Below, piece by piece: positions 15,591 through 23,945 of a DNA stretch of 23,995 nucleotides. Origin of the DNA: JBCCEV01 sp039030125 (GTDB taxonomy: Bacteria > Pseudomonadota > Gammaproteobacteria > Ga0077536); contig JBCCEV010000056.1 of the NCBI GenBank assembly GCA_039030125.1, positions 1 through 23,995 on the forward strand. Reading direction: 5' to 3'. The translations under genes and the position numbers were made by a program. The notes beneath the pieces are model-generated. The model did not search any database. It was not told where the DNA came from and worked only from the letters and a program-made list of their open reading frames with translations. The first letter of the stretch is position 1. Every line of letters begins with the position of its first letter.

Positions 15591-16961
15591 CTACTCTCCT
15601 GGGAGATTGATAAATGAGTGATTTGCGACTTCCAGCAGCCGTTGGCGAGAGGTGATCTTTGTTCTGGGTTTTGGCGGTGAGTGCGTGCGCCCCAGAGCGA
15701 TCTCGTGCTCATTAATTCGCTGCCAACCTTCGAAGCTCACGGCAATCCGCAAGCGGCGCCGAAGCTGTTCGAAGCGTTTGCTCCGGTCCTCACTGATGTC
15801 GCGAAGCCAAAGGTCCTCCAAGAGCGTCTTTACGGTGTCCCGCGAACAAGCTTTATTGGCACCAATCGTGCCCTCGGCACCACGCTTGGCCCATCCAACA
15901 ACGTAGAGACCCGGCACCAATCCTTCGCCAAGCAAGACCCGCCCCGCTTGATTTGAAATGGTCTTTGACGCCGTTTTCGAGGGTTCGAGCAGCGGCCTAA
16001 CGTGATAGCCAATACAGTTAATCAGCGCGCTCGATCGGATCTGCGAAATGCCCTCGGAAAGGACGGCGCGCTGCGCGAAGGCTGGTCCGCAAAGCGTGGT
16101 CGCAGCGAGCTTGACCGTTTCAACAGCCTTTCTACCCAGAATTTCAACGGGCGCGCTCTGAAATGCGAGATGACAGCCTGGGCCGCTCGGATTTGCCGTC
16201 TCGATTGATGAGAGGCGTCCGGCAACCTTTCGCCGCTGGATACTCGATGGATGGTTTAGTTCTTCAACGGTGGCCTGAGTTTGTATTGCAGGTTCGTTTC
16301 CGCTCGCCGTGAACACAACACCTGGTAGGGCGAGTAGTTCATGCAAATCCTTGAAGGAGAACTTGGTTTGCGCAGGCCCGCGCCTTCCCAGAATAGTGAC
16401 GTGCTCAACCGGGTTCTCGCGAAATGAAGCTAACGCGTAGTCAGCGATATCGGTGTCGGCGAGAGATCCGTGGGCTTTGAGTAGTAGTCTCGCGACATCG
16501 AGCGCGACATTCCCGTTGCCGACGATGGTGACGTGTGAGCCCAATGCCACGCCCAAATTTGAATAGTCGGGATGTCCGTTGTACCAGCCAACAAAATCGC
16601 GCGCCTTGTAGCAACCCGGTAGTTCCTCTCCGGGAACGCCAAGTGCCATCCCGACTTCGGCACCAATGGCGAGTATGACGGCGTTATAGGCGCCAAGCAG
16701 TTCATCGAGTTCAATGTCGCGCCCTATTTCAACATTGCCGAAAAAATTGAAATGGCGGTCCTCCGCGGTTGCGAAGAACTTGTTTTGAACACTCTTTAGC
16801 TTGGGGTGATCCGGTGCTACACCGTATCGGACGAGACCAAACGGCACGGGCAATCGTTCGAAAACGTCGACAAAAACCTCCGTCGGCGCATCCAGCAACT
16901 CTTGAGCTGCAAAAAAACCGGAGGGGCCGGCCCCGACGATAGCAACTCGAGGCCGGCTCAT
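15591..16961 (-). CDS. Ferredoxin-NADP reductase, adrenodoxin-reductase-like (FprA type)
   Basis: 456 residues, the length of mycobacterial FprA and adrenodoxin reductases. The FAD loop is VAIVGAGPSGFFAAQ (7-20), followed by the family-typical PVPFGLVRYGVAPDHPK (39-54). The NADP loop is TIVGNGNVALDVAR (145-158). Near the C terminus VVGWAKRGAEGTIGANK is the second FAD-contacting stretch. It would pass electrons from NADPH to a ferredoxin. The start overlaps the fdxA-like stop by 4 bases, so the obvious partner is the adjacent ferredoxin. No P450, the usual client of such pairs, is present; the nearby Mo enzyme is the likely acceptor or donor. Confidence 0.92.
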   Translation of the reverse strand: MSRPRVAIVGAGPSGFFAAQELLDAPTEVFVDVFERLPVPFGLVRYGVAPDHPKLKSVQNKFFATAEDRHFNFFGNVEIGRDIELDELLGAYNAVILAIGAEVGMALGVPGEELPGCYKARDFVGWYNGHPDYSNLGVALGSHVTIVGNGNVALDVARLLLKAHGSLADTDIADYALASFRENPVEHVTILGRRGPAQTKFSFKDLHELLALPGVVFTASGNEPAIQTQATVEELNHPSSIQRRKVAGRLSSIETANPSGPGCHLAFQSAPVEILGRKAVETVKLAATTLCGPAFAQRAVLSEGISQIRSSALINCIGYHVRPLLEPSKTASKTISNQAGRVLLGEGLVPGLYVVGWAKRGAEGTIGANKACSRDTVKTLLEDLWLRDISEDRSKRFEQLRRRLRIAVSFEGWQRINEHEIALGRTHSPPKPRTKITSRQRLLEVANHSFINLPGE

Positions 16962-17269
16962 TGGCCTGAATCCAGAGCTATTGTTGGCGCGACGCCCGAA
17001 ATCAGTGGTTCGAGTTTGTGTTTTACGACCGGCAATTCGGCAGAGCGCGCCCTGTTTAGCTCAAGCCAGTGTTCTTCGTCTTGGCTTACTTCGATATCGT
17101 CTCGGATGGCGTCAACAGGGCAAACAGGAATGCAGCCAGCACAATCGATACAAACATCGGGATCGATATAGACCATCGAATCACCGAGATGAAAACAGTC
17201 AACGGGGCAAACCGAAACGCATTCGGTGTACCTGCAACCCGAGCAGCTTTCGGTAACGAAATGGGTCAC
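16958..17269 (-). CDS. fdxA: 7Fe-type ferredoxin (FdxA-like)
   Basis: 103 residues, as in FdxA. The cysteine pattern is C9-x2-C12-x4-C17-x3-C21-P at the N terminus and C40-x2-C43-x2-C46-x3-C50-P in the second half, as in ferredoxins carrying one 3Fe-4S and one 4Fe-4S cluster. VTESCSGCRYTEC, VCPVDCFH and CIDCAGCIPVCPVDAI are close to the family consensus. The C-terminal 50 residues are the usual extension. The gene overlaps both neighbours by 4 bases, so translation is coupled in the order Mo enzyme, ferredoxin, reductase. It probably shuttles electrons between the other two. Confidence 0.93.
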   Translation of the reverse strand: MTHFVTESCSGCRYTECVSVCPVDCFHLGDSMVYIDPDVCIDCAGCIPVCPVDAIRDDIEVSQDEEHWLELNRARSAELPVVKHKLEPLISGVAPTIALDSGQ

Positions 17270-19398
17270 GCCACGTCGACCAAGGATACTTCCTCGTCAG
17301 CAATCGGGGCGATCGCCACCAGCGTGCTAGAGAATGTAGGCGCGCGACCGAGATCAGCGAACGTCGCGGCGTTGATCGCGTTAACAGTTCCATCGTCGTC
17401 CACATCCCAATGGCCTGCGGGCGCAATGGCTACGCCCTCTAGGGTTTTCTCGGAAATCGTTGCTGTCGCAATGAAATGACCGGTTGGGTTTGAGATCTTG
17501 ATCCGATCGCCTTCTTGGATGTCTCGTTTTGCGGCGTCGTTAGGATGAATGAGCACCTGCTTTTTCCCCGCCCGTTTTTGCTGCGCTCGCTGATTGGCAA
17601 AACTGGAATTGAGAAAGTTGTGTTCCTTGGGCGAAATGATCTGGAGTAGATCTTCGGCGCTGCGGGTTTCGTTGAGCAGCTCGGAACAATCCGGGACACT
17701 GTCCACCGGGTCACCGGATTGATTCCCGTCGTAACCCTGGCGAAACACGGGCAGCACAAAGTCACCATTGCCCGCCAACGTTGTTTCTAACTCGCACTTG
17801 CCAGTCGGCGTTAGAAATCCGCCGTGAGCATAAGGTCGGGCGCTTCCCGGTGGTTCGAGTGCGAGCCTGATGAAGCCTTGTGCCTTGAGTTCTGCAAGTG
17901 AGGAGTGACTTAGAGCCGGGGAATCCCAATCCAAGGCTTCGAGGATCTGCTGCTCGTCGCTACGGGTGAAATAGGGATCTCCCGGCCAAAATTTTGCCGC
18001 GAGCCGCCTCATTAGCTCACTGTTCGATATGGCCTCGCCGCGCGGTACGATGGCCCGATGGTTATAGGTGACATAGAAATGTCCCCACGAGAACATAATG
18101 TCCTCTTGCTCGGCTTGCGTGGTGGCGGGGAGAACGATGTCCGCATAACGAGCGGTATCGGTAATAAAATGTTCGCTTACAACGGTGAAGAGATCCTGTC
18201 GACGGAGACCTTGCTGCACCTTTTGCTGCTCCGGAACCATCGCAACCGGGTTTGCGTTGTAAACGAACAAAGACTGAATTGGCGGGTCCAGACCTAACTC
18301 CCCTGTTAGCGCACGCCCGAGAAGCCATTGGTTGATAACCCTGCGGTCCCCGTCGATGAGGTCGGCCCGAGAAAGCCTGGACCAATTGATGGGGAAAGCA
18401 CCGAGGGTGATTTGTAGTAGACCGCCTCCCACCTCGCGCCAGGCACCGGTAAGAGCCGGCAGGCTCGCTATCGCGCGAACAGCCTGACCCCCATGTCTGT
18501 GTCGCTCTATAGCTACGCCGATCCTGATCGCCGCCGGTCGGTTGGAACCGTAGGCAATCGCAAACTCCTCAATTGCGCGTTTAGGAATTGAGGTGACGGC
18601 CGCCACCCGATCGAGATCGATCGCCGCAAATTTATTCTCAAGCCGCTCATAGCCATGCGTGTAATTGCCGACATAGTCCATGTCGATGAGATCGCGATCT
18701 CGGAGCACCCGCATCACGCCCATCGCAAGGGCGAGATCGGTACCGGGTTTGATCTGCAAGTGAATATCAGCGAGGGCGCTGGTGCGGGTTCGAGCGGGAT
18801 CGATCACCACAATCGTTGCCCCGTTATCTTTTGCCGCGCTAATGAAAGGCCAGTGGTGGGAATTGGTACTTAGCGAATTGCACGCCCACAGGACGATAAA
18901 CTTTGAATGCTCGAAGCTCTCCGGATCCAACCCGCGCCCGTGACCCATCGTCATGGTCACGGCGGTAGAGGCGCCAGAATCGCAAAACGTTCGCTCGCTA
19001 ACAGATGCGCCCAACTTGTTGAAGAACGGATCTGCCACCGTTAATCCATTGACAATTCCCTGCGTTCCCAGGTAGCTGTAAGGCAGAATCGCTTCGGCGC
19101 GGCCATCATCGATAAGATCGCCCCAACGGCACGCTATCTCGTCGAGCGCTTCATCCCAAGTGATCCGCCGGAAGCGACCACTCCCCTTAGCACCTAATCT
19201 TTTAAGGGGATGCAGTACACGATCTTGATGGTAGACGCGATTTTGGTAGTCGTTGACCTTCGAACACAGCCGTCCCCGGGTGTAGGGATGTTCACTGTTG
19301 CCGCGCACAGATTTAAGAACACCATCAGCAACATTGAAACTCATCGAACATGTATCAGGGCAATCGTGTGGACAGGCACCCAAGATGGGTTTCGACAT
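17266..19398 (-). CDS. Molybdopterin-dependent oxidoreductase (COG0243 type)
   Basis: 710 residues from the ATG at 19398; the frame is open to 19542, but the extra 48 residues lack family-like sequence, while MSKPILGACPHDCPDTC is a normal start. C9, C13, C17 and C45 (C-x3-C-x3-C-x27-C) bind a 4Fe-4S cluster. The body follows the bis-molybdopterin layout: WDEALDEIA, VVIDPARTRT, FVYNANPVAMVP, ADIVLPATTQAEQED and a C-terminal barrel domain (VLIHPNDAAKRDIQEGD). C139 in SERTFCDSGAS is a candidate metal ligand or near it. There is no Tat signal, so the enzyme is cytoplasmic, matching a soluble NADPH/ferredoxin chain. Substrate unknown; a reductase or hydroxylase/hydratase role is possible. Confidence 0.9.
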   Translation of the reverse strand: MSKPILGACPHDCPDTCSMSFNVADGVLKSVRGNSEHPYTRGRLCSKVNDYQNRVYHQDRVLHPLKRLGAKGSGRFRRITWDEALDEIACRWGDLIDDGRAEAILPYSYLGTQGIVNGLTVADPFFNKLGASVSERTFCDSGASTAVTMTMGHGRGLDPESFEHSKFIVLWACNSLSTNSHHWPFISAAKDNGATIVVIDPARTRTSALADIHLQIKPGTDLALAMGVMRVLRDRDLIDMDYVGNYTHGYERLENKFAAIDLDRVAAVTSIPKRAIEEFAIAYGSNRPAAIRIGVAIERHRHGGQAVRAIASLPALTGAWREVGGGLLQITLGAFPINWSRLSRADLIDGDRRVINQWLLGRALTGELGLDPPIQSLFVYNANPVAMVPEQQKVQQGLRRQDLFTVVSEHFITDTARYADIVLPATTQAEQEDIMFSWGHFYVTYNHRAIVPRGEAISNSELMRRLAAKFWPGDPYFTRSDEQQILEALDWDSPALSHSSLAELKAQGFIRLALEPPGSARPYAHGGFLTPTGKCELETTLAGNGDFVLPVFRQGYDGNQSGDPVDSVPDCSELLNETRSAEDLLQIISPKEHNFLNSSFANQRAQQKRAGKKQVLIHPNDAAKRDIQEGDRIKISNPTGHFIATATISEKTLEGVAIAPAGHWDVDDDGTVNAINAATFADLGRAPTFSSTLVAIAPIADEEVSLVDVA

Positions 19399-19825
19399 GG
19401 TGTTTTTCTTCAGCTCTACGGGTAGCCAAAATCTTGTCGAATCATTGAGTCTCTGTTTTGTGGAATATTGCGCTATCGAGATGAAATCTTGCTCAAAGAC
19501 ACTGAGCAGGCGCCATGCGAGGCTGCGAATCGGCCGATTCAATAATTGCTAGCGCATCTTTCTATTAAGGCGTAGGTGGCTCACTCCACCAAAGATTTGC
19601 ACCTCGATGGCGCTGTGCTACCCATATCGGTGCAAAGTGCCTCTAGATCTTTGCTTGGCGCGCTAGCGCCCGCTAGCGTTTAAAAAACCGGGAGACACTA
19701 AATACAAGGCGTACCGCGGCGCGGAGCAAAAATCCGCGGAGAACAACCCGTTCTGCCGCGCACTGGCACGGATCTTGAGCCTCACTGAACTCTGTTCGCA
19801 CTTACGAGTGACTGGAGCCGAGGTT
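19399..19825. promoter_or_regulatory. Divergent control region with inverted repeat
   Basis: 427 bp between the Mo-oxidoreductase (minus) and TauE/SafE (plus) starts. It holds TTTGCACC at 19596-19603 and its exact inverse GGTGCAAA at 19629-19636 (8-bp arms, 25-base spacer). A G/C-rich dyad GGCGC-GCTA-GCGCC with a repeated GCTAGCG follows near 19656-19678. These are reasonable operator candidates for a regulator acting on both directions, for example the AraC-type protein. No clear promoter boxes were identified. Confidence 0.4.
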
Positions 19826-20665
19826 ATGGCCTCCCTCGTCGAACTTTCTACTTCGCTACCGTTGATTGGCGCGCTCTGCCTCGCCGGTGCCATGGCTGGG
19901 ATCACGGCGGGTCTTTTTGGCAATGGCGGCGGCTTTGTCATCGTTCCAGCAATGGTGACACTGTTGGAGAAATACGCTCAGGCCAGTGGCGATATCATCT
20001 ATACGGCCATCGGTACATCGCTGGCTTGTATTTCGGTGACAACAGCGCGCGCGATTTATGCCCATCACTTGAAAGGCGCCGTCGATTTCGAGTTGATTCT
20101 AAGCTGGGCGCTGTGGGTGTTCATGGGCGTGATGGTTGGAATTTCGCTCGTTTCCTTCGTTGACGCAACGGCCCTATTCTTCCTTTTCAGCGCGGGCGTG
20201 TTTCTTTACTCAATCTACTTCCTCTTTCCCGATACCTTTACCTTTGATCGTACGGCGCCGGCAATGCCGAGCGGCGGCGCGCGCGCCGCATTGGCCTCGG
20301 GTCTCGGCGCGTTCTCATCAATCCTTGGGATCGGCGGCGGCACCATCACCGTGATCACGATGGTTACTTGTGGACGTCCCATTCACCAGGCGGTGGCGAC
20401 CGCCTCAGGGATCGGCTTGGTGATCGGCCTTTCCGGCGCACTCGGATTTCTAGTCTTGGGGATCGGCAAGGAGCAGGTGCTGAGCGGCTCAGTAGGCTAC
20501 GTTAACGTGCCCGCGCTCATCGTGATCAGCAGTTTATCCATATTGACCGCGCCAGTGGGGGCCGGCTGGGCGCACAAGCTTGATGCCCGTGCCTTGAAGC
20601 GCGTGTTTGGCGTTTATCTCGTTTTTGCTGCGAGTTCCATGCTCTATAAAGGCTTGAGCATGTGA
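19826..20665 (+). CDS. TauE/SafE family permease
   Basis: 279 residues from the ATG at 19826 with GGAG upstream; a TTG start at 19775 is also open but less likely. About eight transmembrane segments in two halves, each with the family's glycine motif: AGLFGNGGGFVIVP near the N terminus and SSILGIGGGTITVITMV in the second half. Family members export or import sulfite, sulfoacetate or other organic anions. Divergent from the Mo-oxidoreductase operon and 46 bp ahead of the aminotransferase, it may move the pathway's substrate or a sulfur product (inference). Confidence 0.9.
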   Translation: MASLVELSTSLPLIGALCLAGAMAGITAGLFGNGGGFVIVPAMVTLLEKYAQASGDIIYTAIGTSLACISVTTARAIYAHHLKGAVDFELILSWALWVFMGVMVGISLVSFVDATALFFLFSAGVFLYSIYFLFPDTFTFDRTAPAMPSGGARAALASGLGAFSSILGIGGGTITVITMVTCGRPIHQAVATASGIGLVIGLSGALGFLVLGIGKEQVLSGSVGYVNVPALIVISSLSILTAPVGAGWAHKLDARALKRVFGVYLVFAASSMLYKGLSM

Positions 20666-20711
20666 TTTTAAACAACCGAATCAATCAGTGAATCCATTTG
20701 CGGAGATAACC

Positions 20712-21851
20712 ATGACTCAAGGAACTAATCGCCGAGCGTTTCTCGGCAGTGCATTGGCGGCAGCGGGGCTCTCACCGATTGCACAAGCGATTGGAAATAA
20801 TGCGCCCGGAGCGTTACCGACGCTCGCCCTACCCGCGCCCGGTGTGGCTAAGCTAAACGCTAACGAGAACCCAGTGGGTCCCAGCCCCGCCGCACGCGCG
20901 GCGATTGCGGAATCGGCAACCTACGGCGCCTACTACGTCAGCCAAAATGTTAAACGCCTCAAAGCCATGATCGCCGAGCGGCATGGGCTAACCACCGAGC
21001 ACGTTGCGCTAAGTTCGGGATCAAGCGGCGTTCTCACTTATTTAGCCGTTGCTGCCTCGCGCGAAGGACATATTCTAGGTCCCGATCTGTTCTGGGATAC
21101 CACCTGCAAAGCCGCCGAGCGCCAAGGCGCGGTCATCGAACGTTTGCCAAAGTCTCCCGATCTCACCATCGATCTCGACGCCATGCTCGCGCAGGTAAAC
21201 GGCCAAACCGCGCTAGTGCACGTCACCAATCCGAACAACCCCACGGGGCTCATGCTCGATGCCGAGCGCTTGCGAAAATTCTGTCGCGCAGCCACTAAAA
21301 AAACCATGGTGCTTGTCGATGAGGCCTACAACGAACTCACCGACGACCCGGATGGCAACACCATGGTCGATCTCGTTCGCGAAGGACACGCCGTGGCCGT
21401 GGCCCGAACGTTCTCCAAGATCTTTGGTCTCGCCGGCATGCGCGTTGGATACATCATGAGCACACCTGAGATTATCGAGAAACTCAGTGTTTTCAGTCTT
21501 GGTGACTACGCGCTGAATCAGGCGGGTGTTGCAGCCGCGATCGCGAGCTACACCGATGAAGCCTTTATGGCTGAATCAAAACAAAAGATCTTCGAGGCGC
21601 GTGGAATGGTCGAAGCAGGCCTGAAGGCAAATGGGCTTGAATACCTCCCCTCGCAAACCAACTTTGTGTTCGCAAATCTGGGATCGTTGGATGCGGAGAA
21701 ATTTCGTGCCGAAATGGCGGCTCGCAGCGTGCTCATTCGCGGGATCTATCGTGACTACACCCATCACTCGCGCGTAAGCATGGGAAACCTCCCCGACGTC
21801 GCACAATACGTGGAGAACATCCCGAAGGTGCTCGACGCCCTTAGCGCCTAA
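20712..21851 (+). CDS. HisC-like PLP aminotransferase with Tat signal
   Basis: 379 residues from the ATG at 20712, preceded by GGAG with 6-base spacing; a GTG at 20688 is the longer alternative. The N terminus TNRRAFLGSALAAAGL is a Tat-type signal (R7, R8). The rest is fold-type I: LNANENPVGPSP, VTNPNNPTG (173-179), VDEAYNEL (D203) and TFSKIFGLAGMRVGY with the PLP lysine K236. It resembles histidinol-phosphate and aromatic aminotransferases. HisC itself is cytoplasmic, so the export signal implies a periplasmic role rather than histidine synthesis. It stands 46 bp after the permease gene. The true amino donor and acceptor are unknown. Confidence 0.9.
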   Translation: MTQGTNRRAFLGSALAAAGLSPIAQAIGNNAPGALPTLALPAPGVAKLNANENPVGPSPAARAAIAESATYGAYYVSQNVKRLKAMIAERHGLTTEHVALSSGSSGVLTYLAVAASREGHILGPDLFWDTTCKAAERQGAVIERLPKSPDLTIDLDAMLAQVNGQTALVHVTNPNNPTGLMLDAERLRKFCRAATKKTMVLVDEAYNELTDDPDGNTMVDLVREGHAVAVARTFSKIFGLAGMRVGYIMSTPEIIEKLSVFSLGDYALNQAGVAAAIASYTDEAFMAESKQKIFEARGMVEAGLKANGLEYLPSQTNFVFANLGSLDAEKFRAEMAARSVLIRGIYRDYTHHSRVSMGNLPDVAQYVENIPKVLDALSA

Positions 21852-21967
21852 ATAAATAAAGGGGTCAGAGCCTCGCGCGCTATCTCCGCTGGCGGACGCT
21901 CTGACTCGCGCATCAAACGCAACGCTTCCAACTTGAATTCTTTCGGATAACTCGCTCGTTTCGTCAT
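21848..21967 (-). pseudogene. IS3-family transposase OrfA remnant (N-terminal 33 residues)
   Basis: On the minus strand an ATG preceded by AAGGAG starts MTKRASYPKEFKLEALRLM, the helix-turn-helix start of IS3-type OrfA (usually about 90-100 residues). After IARE the sequence changes into the dispersed GGGGTCAGAGCC element and stops at a TAG that overlaps the end of the aminotransferase gene on the other strand. The rest of OrfA and all of OrfB are missing. Confidence 0.8.
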
Positions 21968-22035
21968 CTCGGATGCTCCTTCATGGCGACTATCGTCGCT
22001 CAATTTGAACTATCCGTTAAACTGGGGGAGCTTCA
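21861..22035 (-). mobile_element. Truncated IS3-family element, one end retained
   Basis: The outer end read on the minus strand begins TGAAGCTCCCCCAGTTT at 22035, a typical IS3-type terminal repeat, followed by a short leader and the OrfA start at 21967. The other end is lost: the sequence breaks at 21861-21874 into a GGGGTCAGAGCC repeat, a third partial copy of the element seen at 11089 and 12438. The insertion cuts a wza-like gene on its outer side. Confidence 0.8.
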
Positions 22036-22427
22036 GTGTGCCAACACGATCGGGCCAGAGCGCTGCACCTTGCCAAGCATTTAGGCCCCATTACCAATTA
22101 TCTCAACGACTTGAACGGTGACGACGGGATCCGGAATATAGTCCTCGATGGCTGCGGCCAGATCCTCACGGATTTCATCGACCAGGCGTTCCGAGGCCTT
22201 GATATCACCAACCCGGGGGAAGGAAATATAACCATCCGGCCTGACCATCACCTCTTGCTGCAGATCCTCTTCACACCACACCAAGATACGCAAACTGTCG
22301 CCAGCCTGCACCCGGTAACCGTCTGCGGCGACCGCCGAGTTCGCGAAGAGATTGACCGAAACGATTATCGCTGTGGTGCAAAAAAGCGCCACGCTTCGAC
22401 ACGTGTTGAATAAAGATACAAGGTCAT
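22036..22427 (-). pseudogene. Disrupted polysaccharide export protein (Wza-like)
   Basis: The frame from 22392 (GTG) to 22081 encodes 103 residues with a hydrophobic export segment (IIVSVNLFANSAVAAD) and a Poly_export domain: GYRVQAGDSLRILVW, then EVMVRPDGYISFPRVGDI and YIPDPVVTVQVVEI. It halts at a TAA, and the same frame continues ATG-LGKVQRSGPIVLAH, which reads like the next part of such a protein, up to 22036 where the IS3 end begins. At the front a strong AAGGAG serves an ATG at 22427 in another frame, so a one-base shift probably separates the start from the signal peptide. A frameshift, a stop and a 3' truncation make it a pseudogene. Normal relatives are about 180-380 residues and form the outer-membrane or periplasmic part of capsule/EPS export. 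It follows manC by 83 bp. Confidence 0.75.
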
Positions 22428-22475
22428 CGACCCAAACTCCTTAATCTTTCCCGGGATCAGCTTGATCCTATGCGT

Positions 22476-23945
22476 TTAGCTCGTTGTGGGCGCGCGATTA
22501 TATATATCTTCAAACCGCACAATATCATCTTCGCCGAGGTACGTACCTGATTGGATCTCAATAATTTCAAGTGGGATCGTGCCCGGATTTACCAACCGGT
22601 GTTTGGCACCAATTGGAATATAGGTAGATTCGTTTTCGGCCAACAAAAACACATTGTCGCCGCAGGTCACTTGTGCAGTTCCCGACACCACTACCCAGTG
22701 CTCCGCGCGGTGGTGATGCATTTGCAGAGACAAGGCAGCACCTGGTTTAACCACGATCCGCTTAACCTGGAATCGGGCACCCGAATCAACCGACTCGTAT
22801 GACCCCCAGGGCCGGTGGACCCGCCGGTGATGCAGATGTTCTTCGCGCGATCGCGCATCAAGCTTTTCAACCACGAGTTTCACGTCCTGAGATTCCGCCT
22901 TGGGCATCACCAGCACTGCGTCAGCGGTTTCAACCACCACCAAATCCTCACAACCCAGTGCGGCAACCAAGCGATGTTCGGCATGGATAACACTATTCTT
23001 TGACGCGTCGGCGATGACATCACCGTGTGTCGCATTGCCCGCCTCATCGCGATCAAGCACCGACCAGACACTGTCCCAGGATCCAACATCCGACCACCCG
23101 CCATCTAAAGCGACAACCGCACTCGGCCATGGTGCATCAGTAAGGTTTTCCATCACCGCGTAATCGATTGAATCACTTGGCGAGGCACGAAAACTTGCGG
23201 CGTCGAGACGAAAAAAATCACCGTCGGCGACACCTGAGTCGATCGACTGAGCCACCGCCGTCGCTATAGCAGGCACGAAATGTTCGATTGCTTCATGCCA
23301 CACGCTGGCTTTGAGCACAAAAATTCCCGAATTCCAAAGATAATTCCCACCTTCCAGGTAAGCCCGTGCGGTTTTTTCATCGGGCTTCTCTTTGAAACTG
23401 TTTAGCCGCCAAGCGGACTGCAGGTTTGAGATCGCTTCGCCGGTTTCAATATAACCGTAGCCAGTTTCCGGATGGGTCGGCGCAATACCAAAGGTAACGA
23501 TGTGATCGCGGCAGGCCAAATCCATTGCCTGACTTACGGCTTCGCCAAAAGCCGCGACGTCAGTGATCATATGGTCGGCCGGCATAACGATAAGTACCGC
23601 GTCGTCATCGACAAGCTCTCGCGACAACAGTGCCGCGGCGGTGAGGGCGGGCGCCGTGTTACGCCCTGCGGGCTCAAGCACAATAGTCGAGAGGTCAATG
23701 TCGGCGCTCCGGGCCTGCTCTGCAACGAGAAATCGATGCTCTTCGTTGCACACCAGCAGCGGCGGGAGAACCGTTTGCCCGTTCAGCCGTATCACCCGCC
23801 GCAATGTTTGTTGCAACAGCGTTTCCGTTCCAGTGACTGCCAGGAATTGCTTTGGATAGTCACGGCGGGACAACGGCCATAGGCGTGTGCCGCCGCCGCC
23901 AGCCAGAATTACAGGAACAAGGGTCGCACTCACAGTAATGCTCAA
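22476..23945 (-). CDS. manC: Mannose-1-phosphate guanylyltransferase / mannose-6-phosphate isomerase
   Basis: 489 residues, normal for bifunctional ManC/AlgA/XanB enzymes. Nucleotidyltransferase domain: VILAGGGGTRLWPLSRRDYP (12-31) and PKQF, then LEPAGRNTAPA, IVMPADHMI, FKEKPDEKTA and YLWNSGIFV. The C-terminal cupin (about 370-480) carries RPWGSYESVD, VKPGAALSLQMHHHRAEHW and the metal-binding histidines for isomerase activity. It makes GDP-mannose for polysaccharides. The listed start is a TTG; a GTG at 23933 gives MSATLVPVILAGG and is equally plausible, as neither has a good ribosome site. The wza-like remnant downstream shows this was an EPS or capsule locus. GDP-mannose may still be needed for other glycans. 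Confidence 0.93.
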   Translation of the reverse strand: MSITVSATLVPVILAGGGGTRLWPLSRRDYPKQFLAVTGTETLLQQTLRRVIRLNGQTVLPPLLVCNEEHRFLVAEQARSADIDLSTIVLEPAGRNTAPALTAAALLSRELVDDDAVLIVMPADHMITDVAAFGEAVSQAMDLACRDHIVTFGIAPTHPETGYGYIETGEAISNLQSAWRLNSFKEKPDEKTARAYLEGGNYLWNSGIFVLKASVWHEAIEHFVPAIATAVAQSIDSGVADGDFFRLDAASFRASPSDSIDYAVMENLTDAPWPSAVVALDGGWSDVGSWDSVWSVLDRDEAGNATHGDVIADASKNSVIHAEHRLVAALGCEDLVVVETADAVLVMPKAESQDVKLVVEKLDARSREEHLHHRRVHRPWGSYESVDSGARFQVKRIVVKPGAALSLQMHHHRAEHWVVVSGTAQVTCGDNVFLLAENESTYIPIGAKHRLVNPGTIPLEIIEIQSGTYLGEDDIVRFEDIYNRAPTTS

